64,000 bases of DNA from Dysidea avara (Eukaryota > Porifera > Demospongiae > Dictyoceratida > Dysideidae), in assembly GCF_963678975.1 (NCBI RefSeq), contig NC_089285.1, positions 10,898,694 to 10,962,693 of the forward strand, read 5' to 3'. Shown one piece after another: positions 47,201-57,589 of this stretch. Within the stretch, counting starts at the first letter, position 1. Each line of letters starts with the position of its first letter. A program made the translations under genes and the position numbers. The notes under the pieces were generated by a model. The model was not told the DNA's origin, searched no databases, and saw only the letters and a list, made by a program, of their open reading frames with translations.

Positions 47201-49195
47201 AAATAAATGTACATAATCTATGCATAGTTCTAAACAACAACATGCTTAATTACATATACCAGTGATTGATACAATGCAACATTATAAGAAATCAAAATTA
47301 ATGTTGGTGATTGTAAGAGATATAAGGTAGGGCCGTACATGCACCCAAGTACACATACGCAGGCATACAGACACACGTACGCATGCAAACACACACACAC
47401 ACGCACACATACACACACACACACACGTAACATACACAGGCAGGACCAGAATTTGCACTATTTCTAATAGACGAATGCGTATGCATTCAATTCGATGATT
47501 ATTTCCCACTTTAACACTTGACTACAGTGATTTATGGTCATGTTGTAAAGCAATAAACCAATGATTCATATGCATTGTGCAGTAGTTGATTCTAATGAGT
47601 TTATATAGATAACTTATATGCGCCCCACTGTATACCAAATACAAATGTATATCATATACAAAGTGACTGCAGCGCAAGCCGTATGAACATCTTTATGCTA
47701 TTCGTACAGCGGTCCTTTTACAACTTAACAATCAAACACACTCACCTGAAATGCTGTCCCACTAGGGACTTGTGAGAAGACTAAGCCTGTGAATACAGGA
47801 AGTCAGAAATATGTAACTAAAACTGTAGAAAAAGATTCCAGACCAAAGAGTGACTTGATCCCAATCTAGGCATGCACCAGCAGCTGGAATAGAGTTTTCT
47901 CTGCTATACTTAAACATTGCAAGTAAAGGGTTTTACTAGTTATTTGAGGTAAGTTTTTGGTGAGTTTGTGGCAAGCTAGGGTTAGTCCATGGCCAGCTTT
48001 GCCAGGGTAGGGCACTTTGTGCTCTCAAAGTCTAGCGCACTTTGCACTCACCAAAACTTATCTCCATGCATACAATGAAAGATATCATGGGATTGTCAGT
48101 TAGCATTAGGTTAGGGTTGGGTTCAGTTTTTAGTTTATCTTTTAATGCTTTTATAGGTTCACCTTGGCAGTGGATAGTATTTTTGCCATGTTTTGGGTTT
48201 GATTCTCCTAACTGTTGCAGTTTTGTCTAAGTTTTATTTTTATTCACGTGACTGCCATACAAATAGCAATGGCCTAAGATGATATGAATGCGCATCATCA
48301 GAAACTGACAAGCCTGACATGTACACTGTGGACCTCTGCATGATGTTCAGGGACAAAGCTTCCAGTGGCATCACTTATTTTATGTATAACAGCATCAGAT
48401 ACTTTAAATCATGTAAGGATACATGTACCTGTACAAGAAATGCCAACATCATCATCATGGCTACAGCTAGTATTACCCCACCCATCATAACTACACTCCA
48501 ATATTGATGCCTCGTTTCCATTACACTGAACATTTTCTAGCCAGATAACTCCACCAGCTGGACCACTCCTAAATGACTGTATACGATATGCTCCTGTATA
48601 CCCCAACTGACGACAAACAACATTCGCTGCAGCATTATTGAAATTCCTGTTACACACAGTCCCCCATTCTCCAGTGTTTTTGATTTCTAGCCTACCTCGG
48701 TATGAGCCATCACCATCCACTAAACGAACATCTGATGGCAACTGTGCAAATGCTGCAAGGTAAATGAAATTGCACACATTTAAACACTAGAATTTATCAT
48801 GAAGGGTATAATAGTTTCATCAAGTTTTCAGGGCTTACATGGTGACTTTTCAGTGATACCACTGGTGAATTTTAACATAAGTTTATCAGTGTTAGCCACA
48901 CCCTTGAAAATGAAGAGTAACAATCACTCTTGAAAATTTTCCCATAGTCAGGAGATTTTAACATCCCCGGGCAGTAACTACATTCTAAAGGGGTACCACA
49001 TACATTTTAAGTTATCTATATACAAGTTAAGAGTATAATCAACCTTTGTACATTACAGGCACTAAAGTTAACTAATGTTTTAAGGTATCTAGACATATTA
49101 GTATAATTTACATTATATTATTTTAATTACTACAAACCTTGACATACATAACTGCTCAAATGTACAATTAATACACTGGCAAGCACACTTCTCAT
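41238..49195 (-). CDS. Receptor gene 2: signal peptide, (SRCR-SRCR-TSP1)x2, three Ig domains, transmembrane helix
   Basis: Exons in coding order: 49195-49138 (signal peptide, MRSVLASVLIVHLSSYVCQ), 48752-48429 SRCR, 47195-46833 SRCR, 46320-46150 TSP1, 46030-45716 SRCR, 45565-45203 SRCR, 45079-44909 TSP1, 44355-44014 Ig, 43171-42833 Ig, 42651-42328 Ig, 41392-41238 transmembrane and stop. All internal exons are phase 1-1 with AG/GT borders, giving about 974 residues. SRCR exons 1 and 3 share LVDGDGSYRGRLEI and six Cys; exons 2 and 4 share the variant YNGWNE.HVQ..CRQLGYH, so a three-domain unit was duplicated. TSP1 has WSSWS. The first TSP1 exon has an in-frame stop, but skipping it keeps the frame (917 residues). 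The tail is only RYKHMQAEIK. Type I surface receptor; scavenger, adhesion or self-recognition roles are possible but not shown. Confidence 0.85.
46150..46320 (-). CDS. TSP1 exon of receptor gene 2 with an in-frame stop
   Basis: The exon has a good acceptor (TTTGTGTAG) and donor (GTAAGTAG), is 171 nt long like its duplicate at 45079-44909, and encodes PVQGGWSSWSISPCSSECTG, then GIRR, a TAA at 46246-46244, and SRTCDNP...NDGEFCKG...ENCGSTEC. All expected Cys are present on both sides of the stop. The duplicate reads MRQHRRTC at that place. Because the exon is symmetric, leaving it out would keep the rest of the receptor in frame. It may be a polymorphic null exon, an alternatively used exon giving a secreted short form, or a read error. 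Confidence 0.7.
47380..47432. repeat. (CA)n microsatellite
   Basis: Interrupted CA repeat in the intron between the first two SRCR exons. The Cys/Val-rich minus-strand frames over it are artefacts of the repeat. Confidence 0.85.
48760..49166. repeat. 407-bp direct duplication, copy 1 (intron 1 and part of exon 1 of receptor gene 2)
   Basis: It runs from the donor side of the first SRCR exon into the signal-peptide exon. Copy 2 at 49578-49984 has the same length at a constant offset of 818 and appears identical by eye. Confidence 0.85.
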
Positions 49196-49577
49196 GATTA
49201 GGTTATAATTCATATACGTATTCCTAACACAAACACAAAACAGTCAACAAACTGAAATGAAATTTCTTATATAATACTGTGTTCATATATAGCAAACAAA
49301 TATGACACATGATGCATTCCCAGAATCCACTATTCCTCTAAAAACCACACAGTGTATTCTAATGATAACAATAGTAAACCACACTGTTACCATGGTCACC
49401 CTTAGCCACACAATAATTATTAGGCAATTCCTTGACCAGGCAGGAAACCAGAATCACATAATTACATTATGTGATAGCTACGCTGTTAATTATAATCACA
49501 TAATATCACATATATCACATATAATCACATAATGAAATCGTAATAATAATGTAAATGATAATAATCATAATAATAAT
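49167..49577. promoter_or_regulatory. Likely 5' region of receptor gene 2, with ATCACATA repeats
   Basis: This spacer holds the start codon region (ATG at 49195-49193) and its upstream sequence, including degenerate ATCACATAT/AATCACAT repeats (49490-49532) and (ATAATAATGTAA) runs. GTGATAGCTACGCTGTTAAT at 49470 recurs at 50038. No clear TATA box is assigned. Confidence 0.3.
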
Positions 49578-49984
49578 GTAAATGAAATTGCACACATTTA
49601 AACACTAGAATTTATCATGAAGGGTATAATAGTTTCATCAAGTTTTCAGGGCTTACATGGTGACTTTTCAGTGATACCACTGGTGAATTTTAACATAAGT
49701 TTATCAGTGTTAGCCACACCCTTGAAAATGAAGAGTAACAATCACTCTTGAAAATTTTCCCATAGTCAGGAGATTTTAACATCCCCGGGCAGTAACTACA
49801 TTCTAAAGGGGTACCACATACATTTTAAGTTATCTATATACAAGTTAAGAGTATAATCAACCTTTGTACATTACAGGCACTAAAGTTAACTAATGTTTTA
49901 AGGTATCTAGACATATTAGTATAATTTACATTATATTATTTTAATTACTACAAACCTTGACATACATAACTGCTCAAATGTACA
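49578..49984. repeat. 407-bp direct duplication, copy 2
   Basis: It contains the 3' half of the signal-peptide exon with its donor (TATGTATGTCAAG then GTTTGTAG on the minus strand) but lacks the start codon. It therefore forms a donor-bearing exon remnant upstream of the true first exon. Confidence 0.85.
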
Positions 49985-50305
49985 GTAATCAGTAATCACA
50001 TCACATATAATCACATATAATCACATAATTACATTATGTGATAGCTACGCTGTTAATTATAATATTGCAACCACCCATTACTTATGTTGCAAACGTTTTG
50101 TGTAATTATCATTCCATGCACTAAATATCAAAATAAAGATTTAAAAGATATGTGTTGGCAGTATCAGAAACACAAAGACTTACAGACTTATATCAGCAAA
50201 ATGTTCAAGTTTTAGTACTCAACATGTTATTACTACAGTAATATGCCTTCTTGCAAATATTTATAAGGTGGGTGTGGTCCATACAAAAGAGACTTAAAAT
50301 TACTA

Positions 50306-50500
50306 ATGGCTTTGTCACTGATAATCTTGCTGTTAGCAATACATTTCATATCATGCATGGAATCATACAAGTATTCAGATTATGGGACCTGTGTGAACAG
50401 CATTAAGTTATTGCATCTGAATCAAACGAGGTGTATAGATACAGCTGAAAGTGACAGTGATCTTGTTTACTGTTATAGTGTTGTCACCTCTCATCACTGA
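50306..50500 (+). CDS. Candidate small secreted protein or first exon, 64 residues
   Basis: The frame opens with MALSLIILLLAIHFISCMES, a good signal peptide, followed by a polar part with three Cys (YGTCVNS, TRCID, LVYCYS) and a stop. ATTTATAAGG lies about 50 bases upstream as a TATA-like element. It is divergent from receptor gene 2. There is no homology that I recognise; a chance frame or a first exon spliced onward are real alternatives. Confidence 0.3.
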   Translation: MALSLIILLLAIHFISCMESYKYSDYGTCVNSIKLLHLNQTRCIDTAESDSDLVYCYSVVTSHH

Positions 50501-50509
50501 TTGTACAGT

Positions 50510-51270
50510 AATTATTATGGTTTGATGAAATCCCTTTCTCTAAACTTCAAGTCTCAGATAGCATACACACACACACAAACCAAGATGGTGAATAACACCA
50601 TACTATAGTCTAAGCAAACCAGACACTATCATGACATGAAGGTGCATGCACATTCTGTACACTACTCAAGTACAACAAAATTAATGAAGTGAAAGATACA
50701 AACCACATGAAAGTGTCTACTCATGAAAGTCCCTCTTGTTGTATCGCTAAGTCATAATAAACCACATTATCAATAGCACTACATGCAGGCTACACTACAT
50801 ACACAACCTAAGCCTTCAACTGCTATTGTTACAAGATCACTTTACTAAAACATGAACACCTCTGGACTAATCATTTTCTAACATTCCCAGAAAAGTACTA
50901 GCAAACTGTAGGAGTGCTGTACCATATCTCACATATGAATGTAAAGTCCGTCTATAAACAGGTGGCTGCTAAACGTGTAAATGATCAACTCTTAGATCTA
51001 CTAAAGGCTCTACAGTGTAATAATATACAGTAGTCATATAGTCATGCAGAGCTAGAGCCACATTCAGCAATTCTACAGTAAGTAACAACAAGAGTGTATA
51101 CTCTTGATAATAGTTTAACAGTTGAGGAAATTGTTACTGACTAGATAGTGTTGTACACAAAAACTTGACATGAAACAGAACTTGTAAGTGAAAGTATGTA
51201 GCTAAGTGAAAAGTAACATCATGAACTACAGTTTTCAATGACTAAGTAGGGATAGTGAACTCTTGCATTG
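50510..51270. other. No recognised gene
   Basis: Probable 3' flank of the minus-strand transporter gene. No repeats with paired ends were seen. Confidence 0.35.
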
Positions 51271-51274
51271 TACT

Positions 51275-52657
51275 TCATTCAAGCAGTTCAGTATGATGGG
51301 TTTCTTGACGCAGCAATATTGCAGCAACTAGCTGCACGGAAAATACAACAGCCCATACCACAGGATAAAGCCACACCAGTTTGACATCCACCAAATAACC
51401 ACTCACAAATGGTGTCACTAACCCTGGCAAGCTGCCGATAAAATTCATGTAGGCTAGGGCAACAGATCGTGCTCTTGTTGGATACACTTCTGATATGTAA
51501 GTGTACATTATTCCAAATATTGGCACCATGGCAAAGTAGAGTAACATGGAAAAGACTGTGGTTGCAATAGGGTTCTGTACAATCCCAAACAATGCCATAA
51601 AACACACAGTCATAGCTGAGAATATCCTGAAGGTATTCAGGCGTCCAATTTCCGGCCATTCAATGATAATTGCAACTAACAGTATTCCTGGGAATTCAGC
51701 AAGAAATACAGCAAAAGTATTGAAGTATCCATCAACTCCTAGTTTCTCCAGCTGTGCAGGCAGAAACAATGTCACACCCCAATATCCACCAGTTTGACAA
51801 ATAAATGCAACAGACAGCAATAGAGTTGTGCGTAGGTATTTCCTCTGGAATAATGAAGTCACAGGAGTTTTGTTCTCATCTTGAGCTGTCTCATATGTTT
51901 CGTGTAACACCTGAATTACCTTCTCACGTCTGCTGAGACCAATGTCATGTAATGGACGACCATTAATAGTAGCCATGGTCTCTAGTACACTAGCAGCCTT
52001 ACCCAGCTCTCCTTGTCCAACAAGAAAATGAGGGGACTCATAACGAAACAGCATTCTGACAAATAAGATGATGAACGATGGGACAGCACATATAAACAAT
52101 ACAATTCTCCAGCCCAGTTTAGGGTATGTTGGTACCAACCACCACGATAAGCCGGCAGTAAACGTAGCACCAAGAGTACCACACAGAATGATGTAGGTCA
52201 TGTATCTGCCTCTATCCTTAGAAGGAAGAAACTCCAATAGTGTAGGGAACAATGTAGTCAGTGCTCCACAAATACCAACATTGACTAGCACTCTCATCAC
52301 AACAAAGAATGAAAAACTAGTTGCAAAAACAGACACTAATCCAAACACAAAAATGAACATTGTAGAGATGGCAAATGACCAAACTCTTCCCCATCTGTCA
52401 CTCATATAACCCAACACCAGTCCGCCAATAAAGTTAGCACAGTTAGTACCAAATGGTAGAAGTGAGTATTGGAGGTGAGTCAAATTCCACACATCTCCTA
52501 GCCTATCACTAAGGAACACATAGACCATCAGTTCACAACAGAATGCACAATATCCTCCACAAGTTATAAAGATAATGAGTAAATGGAATCTTCCAATACC
52601 AATGAAGTTAATAATGTCTCCCAACGATGTTGTCTGCTGCAATAAACCTCTCTTCAT
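51275..52657 (-). CDS. Major facilitator superfamily transporter, SV2/SVOP-like
   Basis: The single coding exon gives 460 residues from the first ATG (52657); the frame stays open back to an AG acceptor (TACTTACAG at ~52686), so a non-coding or short coding 5' exon probably precedes it. The N-terminus INFIGIGRFHLLIIFITCGG is typical of SV2/SVOP and related organic-ion transporters. Twelve hydrophobic segments are apparent, with the MFS loop motif GYMSDRWGR near residues 83-91, the central cytoplasmic YESPHFLVGQGELGKA after helix 6, and YISEVYPTRARSVALAY in the C-terminal half. Substrate is unknown; the family moves small organic solutes across plasma or vesicle membranes. The GCAG/GTAGGT site near 53544 on the minus strand could be the end of a 5' UTR exon. 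Confidence 0.85.
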   Translation of the reverse strand: MKRGLLQQTTSLGDIINFIGIGRFHLLIIFITCGGYCAFCCELMVYVFLSDRLGDVWNLTHLQYSLLPFGTNCANFIGGLVLGYMSDRWGRVWSFAISTMFIFVFGLVSVFATSFSFFVVMRVLVNVGICGALTTLFPTLLEFLPSKDRGRYMTYIILCGTLGATFTAGLSWWLVPTYPKLGWRIVLFICAVPSFIILFVRMLFRYESPHFLVGQGELGKAASVLETMATINGRPLHDIGLSRREKVIQVLHETYETAQDENKTPVTSLFQRKYLRTTLLLSVAFICQTGGYWGVTLFLPAQLEKLGVDGYFNTFAVFLAEFPGILLVAIIIEWPEIGRLNTFRIFSAMTVCFMALFGIVQNPIATTVFSMLLYFAMVPIFGIMYTYISEVYPTRARSVALAYMNFIGSLPGLVTPFVSGYLVDVKLVWLYPVVWAVVFSVQLVAAILLRQETHHTELLE

Positions 52658-52689
52658 TCTCACTGTATTCAAGGTACCTGTAAGTATAA

Positions 52690-53751
52690 CACGTTATGCA
52701 ATGAAATTACCCAATTTACTATTATAGCATATTCTTGGTTATCTAAACCCCATGGCCAGTGACCTGAACATCTGAATGCCAAGTCACTATAGTGTGCATT
52801 CTATTAGGGTAAATGTATGCCATGTTAGAGTAATTGACCGTATAGAACCAATGGACTCACACAAATTCATTTATCTGAATACTATTCTCTTTTTAAAGGT
52901 GTTTTGACAACTGAACATATTCCTAAAAATGATTTTAACAATTTAGACAGGGTTGCATTACAATCAAAAACGGCTCTACCACAGAATTAGATAGTAACTG
53001 TTATGCTGTTTACAATTTGCCATATACAAACAGTAGGATATATATACGTATATGGAAAACTGGTTGTGCTCTATTAGTCTTGTCCTGGTTTAATGCTCTG
53101 TATGCTATGGAAATTTGTACATAACTCAGCAGCCAGCCTTATGGACATAAAAAATTCTGGGGGAAGGTGTACAGCCCTTTTTGGTGAAACAAAGTTTCTG
53201 TACACCTGGTGGGGGGAGAGGGATTTGCATTATGAACTGCATAAAAGCCTAAAAATTGTTCAGCTTCTGGAGGTTGCACCTCCAAGCCCCCTTAAAATTC
53301 ACTTACACCTATATACTACACCATCGCTGTGTCATTCTGCATGTCTTCACCACTGCTTGTGGACACCTGTGCATTTACATTTTGCAATATAATAGCTAAT
53401 GTGGTTATATAGCCTATTGCATCATCGCACACATCAAAGAAAACAGGTTAGCTATTAACACGGCTCACCCCAGCATGGCATGCACTCAGCCCCGTCACTC
53501 CGAGCATCACACGCTAGCGTAGAGATCACAGACAAAACCTACCTGCCGACTACCTGGACAGTGCGTTGCATGAATGCTAGCGATTTCACGGCAGAAACTT
53601 GCTGGACATACTACACTGCTAAAAAATTTTTCAATATATCCTAGAAAAGCACGATTTTTTACGTGTGCACACACACACACTCAAAATAGTGCGGCACGTG
53701 CAAGTAGTGAAGACGGAATCTACTATGCTAGCGATGATGTTACTTAAAGGC
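52690..53751. other. 5' flank of the transporter; possible untranslated exon
   Basis: It contains a C-rich transposon-end-like piece (53265-53300) and, near 53540-53580 on the minus strand, a strong donor (GGCAG then GTAGGT). The phase of a coding exon there would not fit the transporter frame, so only a 5' UTR exon is plausible. Confidence 0.3.
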
Positions 53752-53754
53752 TTA

Positions 53755-56700
53755 GGCCACTCCAAGTCATACTTTAGTTTCTGGTCACACCCAACCTAAG
53801 AAATTGATGCGGGCGGGCGGATGATCAGGACTTGAGGACTATACTACACCCTCATATACTGTACTATACTATACCCTCACACAATGCAAAGGATGAACAT
53901 GACTTTCACTAATAACTAAATTTAATTGCATAGCTACTTCCAGTTAATTTTTCATGTTAAAACTTCAGTGAATAACAGACAGACACACACAACATAAGCA
54001 TACGTATACACTTACAAAATACTGCCAAGATGTACTGAAAACACAAAAGTTGATGACTGGTAAAAACGTACATAGCAAACACAAAAAGAAAACTCTAAAA
54101 ACTACAACATCTCAAAGGTGTATACTATGCATTCATGTAGACAAAATTATAAATCTGAAGTTACCTTTTAGTAACAACAGGCTTATCCTTACAGTCACTG
54201 CATTGGGGGTACTGCTTATCATCAGTGAAACCCTGTGGCTTTGCACAGTATACACATATGGGCTCGTATTTAGCACTATAGTACAGGGCTTCAATAGGTT
54301 CATGACAGTTCAGATTACGTACAAACACAGTGTCAATCAAGTCAGATGGTAACTCTAGTTCTTGAAGCGGAGCTCCACAGGAAAATGACATTCCTTCAAG
54401 GGCTGCTTGCAAATTATCACTCTGTGCTTTGGTAAGCTTTGTTTTGGCATAAATTAGCCGCCACATACCACACTCTTCACATTCAAGCATTAGATTTGCA
54501 TTTTTAACATGCTGAAGCTTTCCATGAAATGGCAGAGTCTTCTCTTTGGACGACCGTTTCTTTAAAGATGGTCGATGTTCTTCTGTAGTGTTATGTCCAT
54601 AAATGTCACTAAAAGATTTATAATGATCATTATCTGCTGGAACTGGGTCAGGAAAGTGGTGGATATTTTGAAACACAGATGAGGCTAATCTGACAGGCCT
54701 ACAAATATGGCATTCGTCCTTGCCACATTTCTTAATTTCAAAATAGTAATGTCGCTCTCGACAGCAGTGGGAGAAAAATTGGCTTAGTATTGGGTTTTCT
54801 GTTACTGCTGACTTTGTCTTCAGTGACTGTGGATCACCACATCCAGGATCAATAGATTTCAATTCTTCCCACATTTCTGTGATTTCAGTGTCCGTAGCAG
54901 GAGAAATACAATTTACATCTTTTTCCTTCAACTTTAGTCTCTGAAATATTTGAGATAGTAAACCCTTAACTGGCTCTACAGAGTCCTCTAGATCACCCTT
55001 GAATCCCTCTCTTTTGTCTCCTGCCTTTCTTATAGCTTTCATATTGCCACATTGTGCCATTTCTCTTTCAAATGATTCACTGCCTTCTCTTCTCATCATG
55101 CCAACACATTGCAATCCCAAATTTAGAAGTGACATGGCTCTTTCTACTGGGTTTCGCCAACTATGGTAAGGCGGTGTCCTGGCAGCAATTAAATAATCTA
55201 AGTCCAACTTAAGATAAAGGGCAATTAGAGAAAGCTTAACTGAAACATATGTGGTTCGGTGATCTGGGCCACCATCTGTGTAGATACATAATATGGGTTT
55301 GTCAAAATTAGCTTGAGTAAGAATTTTATGCAACTCAGACATATGTCTAAGTGGAGATGAGGGTTGAAATGCACTCTCCTTTAAACAAACATTTACTCGA
55401 CCAGAATACCAAGACTCAGAGATATCAGCTGGAACGTCTACCAACAATGATACTGAAGGGATTACAGACACTCTTGAAAAGTCATGGTCCCCAACCTCAA
55501 ATGTCTTCGTAGCAGATACCACAACACGGCGACCACGTTCAGCTGCAGCTAATGGATACCCAGGCTCGCCAATTTTAATTTTGTGCTTATCATCTAAGCA
55601 AACAAAACCAGTGTATTCACAGAATTTGATGGCTAGTTCACGTAAATACCTAAATACAGCTGCTCCATAATGAGCATCACAATGTTCTTTGCGCCATTGG
55701 CGTTTTTGTACCATAAATTTGATTTTCAGAACTCCAGTATAATGAATACTACTTGACCTTTTTGACTTTGGCCAAAATTGTAGTCTGATCCATTCCAACG
55801 ACGGTATAGAAGTACCTTCAGGACATTTCTTTTGTACTTCATCACGGAGGTCACGAATAGATATAGCTTGTGCCAGATGCACCACATCAGAATGACGTCT
55901 GTCATCAACAGCAGTACCGATGGATTCATTTAAATACTTTGAACAACATTCCCAAAAAACGTCATATTTTTTGCGATCACTTGAAGAATTTAAGGAACGA
56001 AGATCAAAAACTGTGCTTGGATCACTTGGCTCCATATCAATGATGTGAGCCACACGAAGATCAATTTCCTTTTCAGAAAGATTAGAAGCCGATGAACAAT
56101 CCCCAGTTAAATCTCTATAAAACTGCCTTAAGAGTGCAGGTTGAATTTTACTTGTAATGCAGCCATACTTTGACAGGAGTGCTTTACGCATCGCTCTTGT
56201 ATGATATTGTGGCAATAATGATTTAATTGTATCAACAACAGGTAAACTCTTCTGAAAAACAGTTTCTATGGTGTCACTGCTTTCAAAATTCCACACAAAA
56301 TATAAATTTCCCATGTTGTTTCCAGGAGAGTAGGTCAAAAGGACAAAGGGAACATTTAAACCTGATTTTAACCTTTGCATGTACCTGTAACGGCACTGAA
56401 CATCACTAGGACAAAATTCTCCTACAGACAAATGTTGATATGCTTCAGCTTGTGATAGAGCCACGCTCAAGCTTTTGTGGCATGGAGCTATAAATTGTTT
56501 CCTTTTAATGATTTCAATACTTATAGACTCTGAAATTTTTCGAATAGGGACACATGAATTGTGCGAAAGCCTTATTTTTTTATTTTGTGATTCTAGGTAG
56601 TCTTGATAGCCTAACAAACTTTCTGTCAACAACTCAATTTCTTTTTTGAAACTTACAAACATTGGTTCTTTCCAGTAGGTACTTTGCAAACATGACAGCA

Positions 56701-57577
56701 GTGATGTTGAGTGATCACGGAGTGTGGTAGCAGCCATATTATCAAGGCTACGTTTTCGATGCTTAGATGCTTCTGGAACATTGTAGCCAGTAAAGCTGGT
56801 AAAGATTTGTGGTATTGGATAACCTTGCTTTATGAAGATTTGGTAACGACCATCAAGGTACCACAAACACTCAACAAGTACTTTAACTAGACGCACCCCA
56901 TAGCTATTTGTGGCATCTCTGCCTTTCCATGAAAGGTTATATTTTTCCAGCAAATCAATTACATCATTATACAACTTTTCTTTTCTTGTAAGTGTATCTT
57001 TCTCTAGTTTATCGGGTAATCTACCACGACATTCTTCTCTCTGAGCAGCCATCATAATGGCAAATGCTGAAACGCTACTACTGGTGCTTTTTACTTGTGT
57101 AGCCTTTGATTTAACTTCATATTTTAAAAAGGAACCAAAAGTACTTATAACCTCACCTAAATCAATGTCTAAATCTGTTGAATCCAGTGCTTCCTTACTC
57201 CTACCTATATAGGCAGCTTCCACAGTCAATGAGTCAACCTCCACTTCTAAATGTTGCTGACAGATCACTCCAAAAAACTCTGCAACTGTGTTTTGTGTTT
57301 CACATTTTATGATTTTCCACTTTAACAGCACTTTGTGATTAGCCTTGTCCACTACGCAACAGTTAACAATTGTCATCACTAATAGCAATAACAATAACAC
57401 CTTCATTCTATGAACACACGTGGTAAACTTGTAAAACGTGTTAAATACGTGATAAACCAGATAGGTGAGTCACGTGCCGTTAAGCGCCTATAAAAACAAT
57501 AATAGTCCCCATAAACTGTAGTTCCAGATTTCCATGCGGGCGGGTGACCAGAAACTAAGGTATGACTTGGTGTGGCC
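53755..57577 (-). mobile_element. 3.8-kb DNA transposon with TTA target duplication, apparently whole
   Basis: The left end GGCCACTCCAAGTCATACTT and the inverted right end GGCCACACCAAGTCATACCT agree for about 36 bases (through TAGTTTCTGGTCAC), and both sides then carry GCGGGCGG blocks. TTA flanks both sides (53752-53754 and 57578-57580). One uninterrupted frame of 1081 codons fills most of it. MITEs at 28741-29157 and 38935-39315 share the GGCC ends, TWA duplication and CCGCCCGCAT block. A TWA duplication is known from PIF/Harbinger, but the protein does not look like a Harbinger transposase. Confidence 0.85.
54161..57406 (-). CDS. Putative DDE-type transposase, 1081 residues, superfamily not recognised
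   Basis: The frame is intact. A candidate catalytic core is D605/D606 (FVCLDDKHKIKIGEPG), D711 (ILCIYTDGGPDHRTTYVSV) and E755 (HSWRNPVERAMSLLN); the 43-residue gap between the second Asp and the Glu is normal for RNase H-fold transposases. Residues 894-902 hold CGKDECHIC. The C-terminus has CEECGMWR (976-983), C1010, C1034, CVYC (1051-1054) and CSDC (1069-1072), suggesting one or two zinc-binding modules. The first ATG gives MKVLLLLLLV, which looks like a signal sequence but is more likely a chance or non-native start. It would cut and join the element's GGCC ends. Proteins of this general kind occur in other marine invertebrates to my recollection, without a settled name. Confidence 0.7.
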   Translation of the reverse strand: MKVLLLLLLVMTIVNCCVVDKANHKVLLKWKIIKCETQNTVAEFFGVICQQHLEVEVDSLTVEAAYIGRSKEALDSTDLDIDLGEVISTFGSFLKYEVKSKATQVKSTSSSVSAFAIMMAAQREECRGRLPDKLEKDTLTRKEKLYNDVIDLLEKYNLSWKGRDATNSYGVRLVKVLVECLWYLDGRYQIFIKQGYPIPQIFTSFTGYNVPEASKHRKRSLDNMAATTLRDHSTSLLSCLQSTYWKEPMFVSFKKEIELLTESLLGYQDYLESQNKKIRLSHNSCVPIRKISESISIEIIKRKQFIAPCHKSLSVALSQAEAYQHLSVGEFCPSDVQCRYRYMQRLKSGLNVPFVLLTYSPGNNMGNLYFVWNFESSDTIETVFQKSLPVVDTIKSLLPQYHTRAMRKALLSKYGCITSKIQPALLRQFYRDLTGDCSSASNLSEKEIDLRVAHIIDMEPSDPSTVFDLRSLNSSSDRKKYDVFWECCSKYLNESIGTAVDDRRHSDVVHLAQAISIRDLRDEVQKKCPEGTSIPSLEWIRLQFWPKSKRSSSIHYTGVLKIKFMVQKRQWRKEHCDAHYGAAVFRYLRELAIKFCEYTGFVCLDDKHKIKIGEPGYPLAAAERGRRVVVSATKTFEVGDHDFSRVSVIPSVSLLVDVPADISESWYSGRVNVCLKESAFQPSSPLRHMSELHKILTQANFDKPILCIYTDGGPDHRTTYVSVKLSLIALYLKLDLDYLIAARTPPYHSWRNPVERAMSLLNLGLQCVGMMRREGSESFEREMAQCGNMKAIRKAGDKREGFKGDLEDSVEPVKGLLSQIFQRLKLKEKDVNCISPATDTEITEMWEELKSIDPGCGDPQSLKTKSAVTENPILSQFFSHCCRERHYYFEIKKCGKDECHICRPVRLASSVFQNIHHFPDPVPADNDHYKSFSDIYGHNTTEEHRPSLKKRSSKEKTLPFHGKLQHVKNANLMLECEECGMWRLIYAKTKLTKAQSDNLQAALEGMSFSCGAPLQELELPSDLIDTVFVRNLNCHEPIEALYYSAKYEPICVYCAKPQGFTDDKQYPQCSDCKDKPVVTKR

Positions 57578-57589
57578 TTAGTTACAAAC

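Noticed and set aside
47282-47509. Cys/Val-rich minus-strand reading frames
   Set aside because: They are translations of a (CA)n microsatellite in an intron of receptor gene 2.
53500-53580. Coding first exon for the transporter (MQRTVQVVG)
   Set aside because: Its donor phase does not fit the transporter frame; only an untranslated exon would be possible.
57346-57406. Signal peptide at the start of the 1081-residue protein
   Set aside because: MKVLLLLLLV looks secretory, but the protein lies inside a transposon and has a DDE-like core and zinc modules expected to act in the nucleus; more likely a non-native start region.
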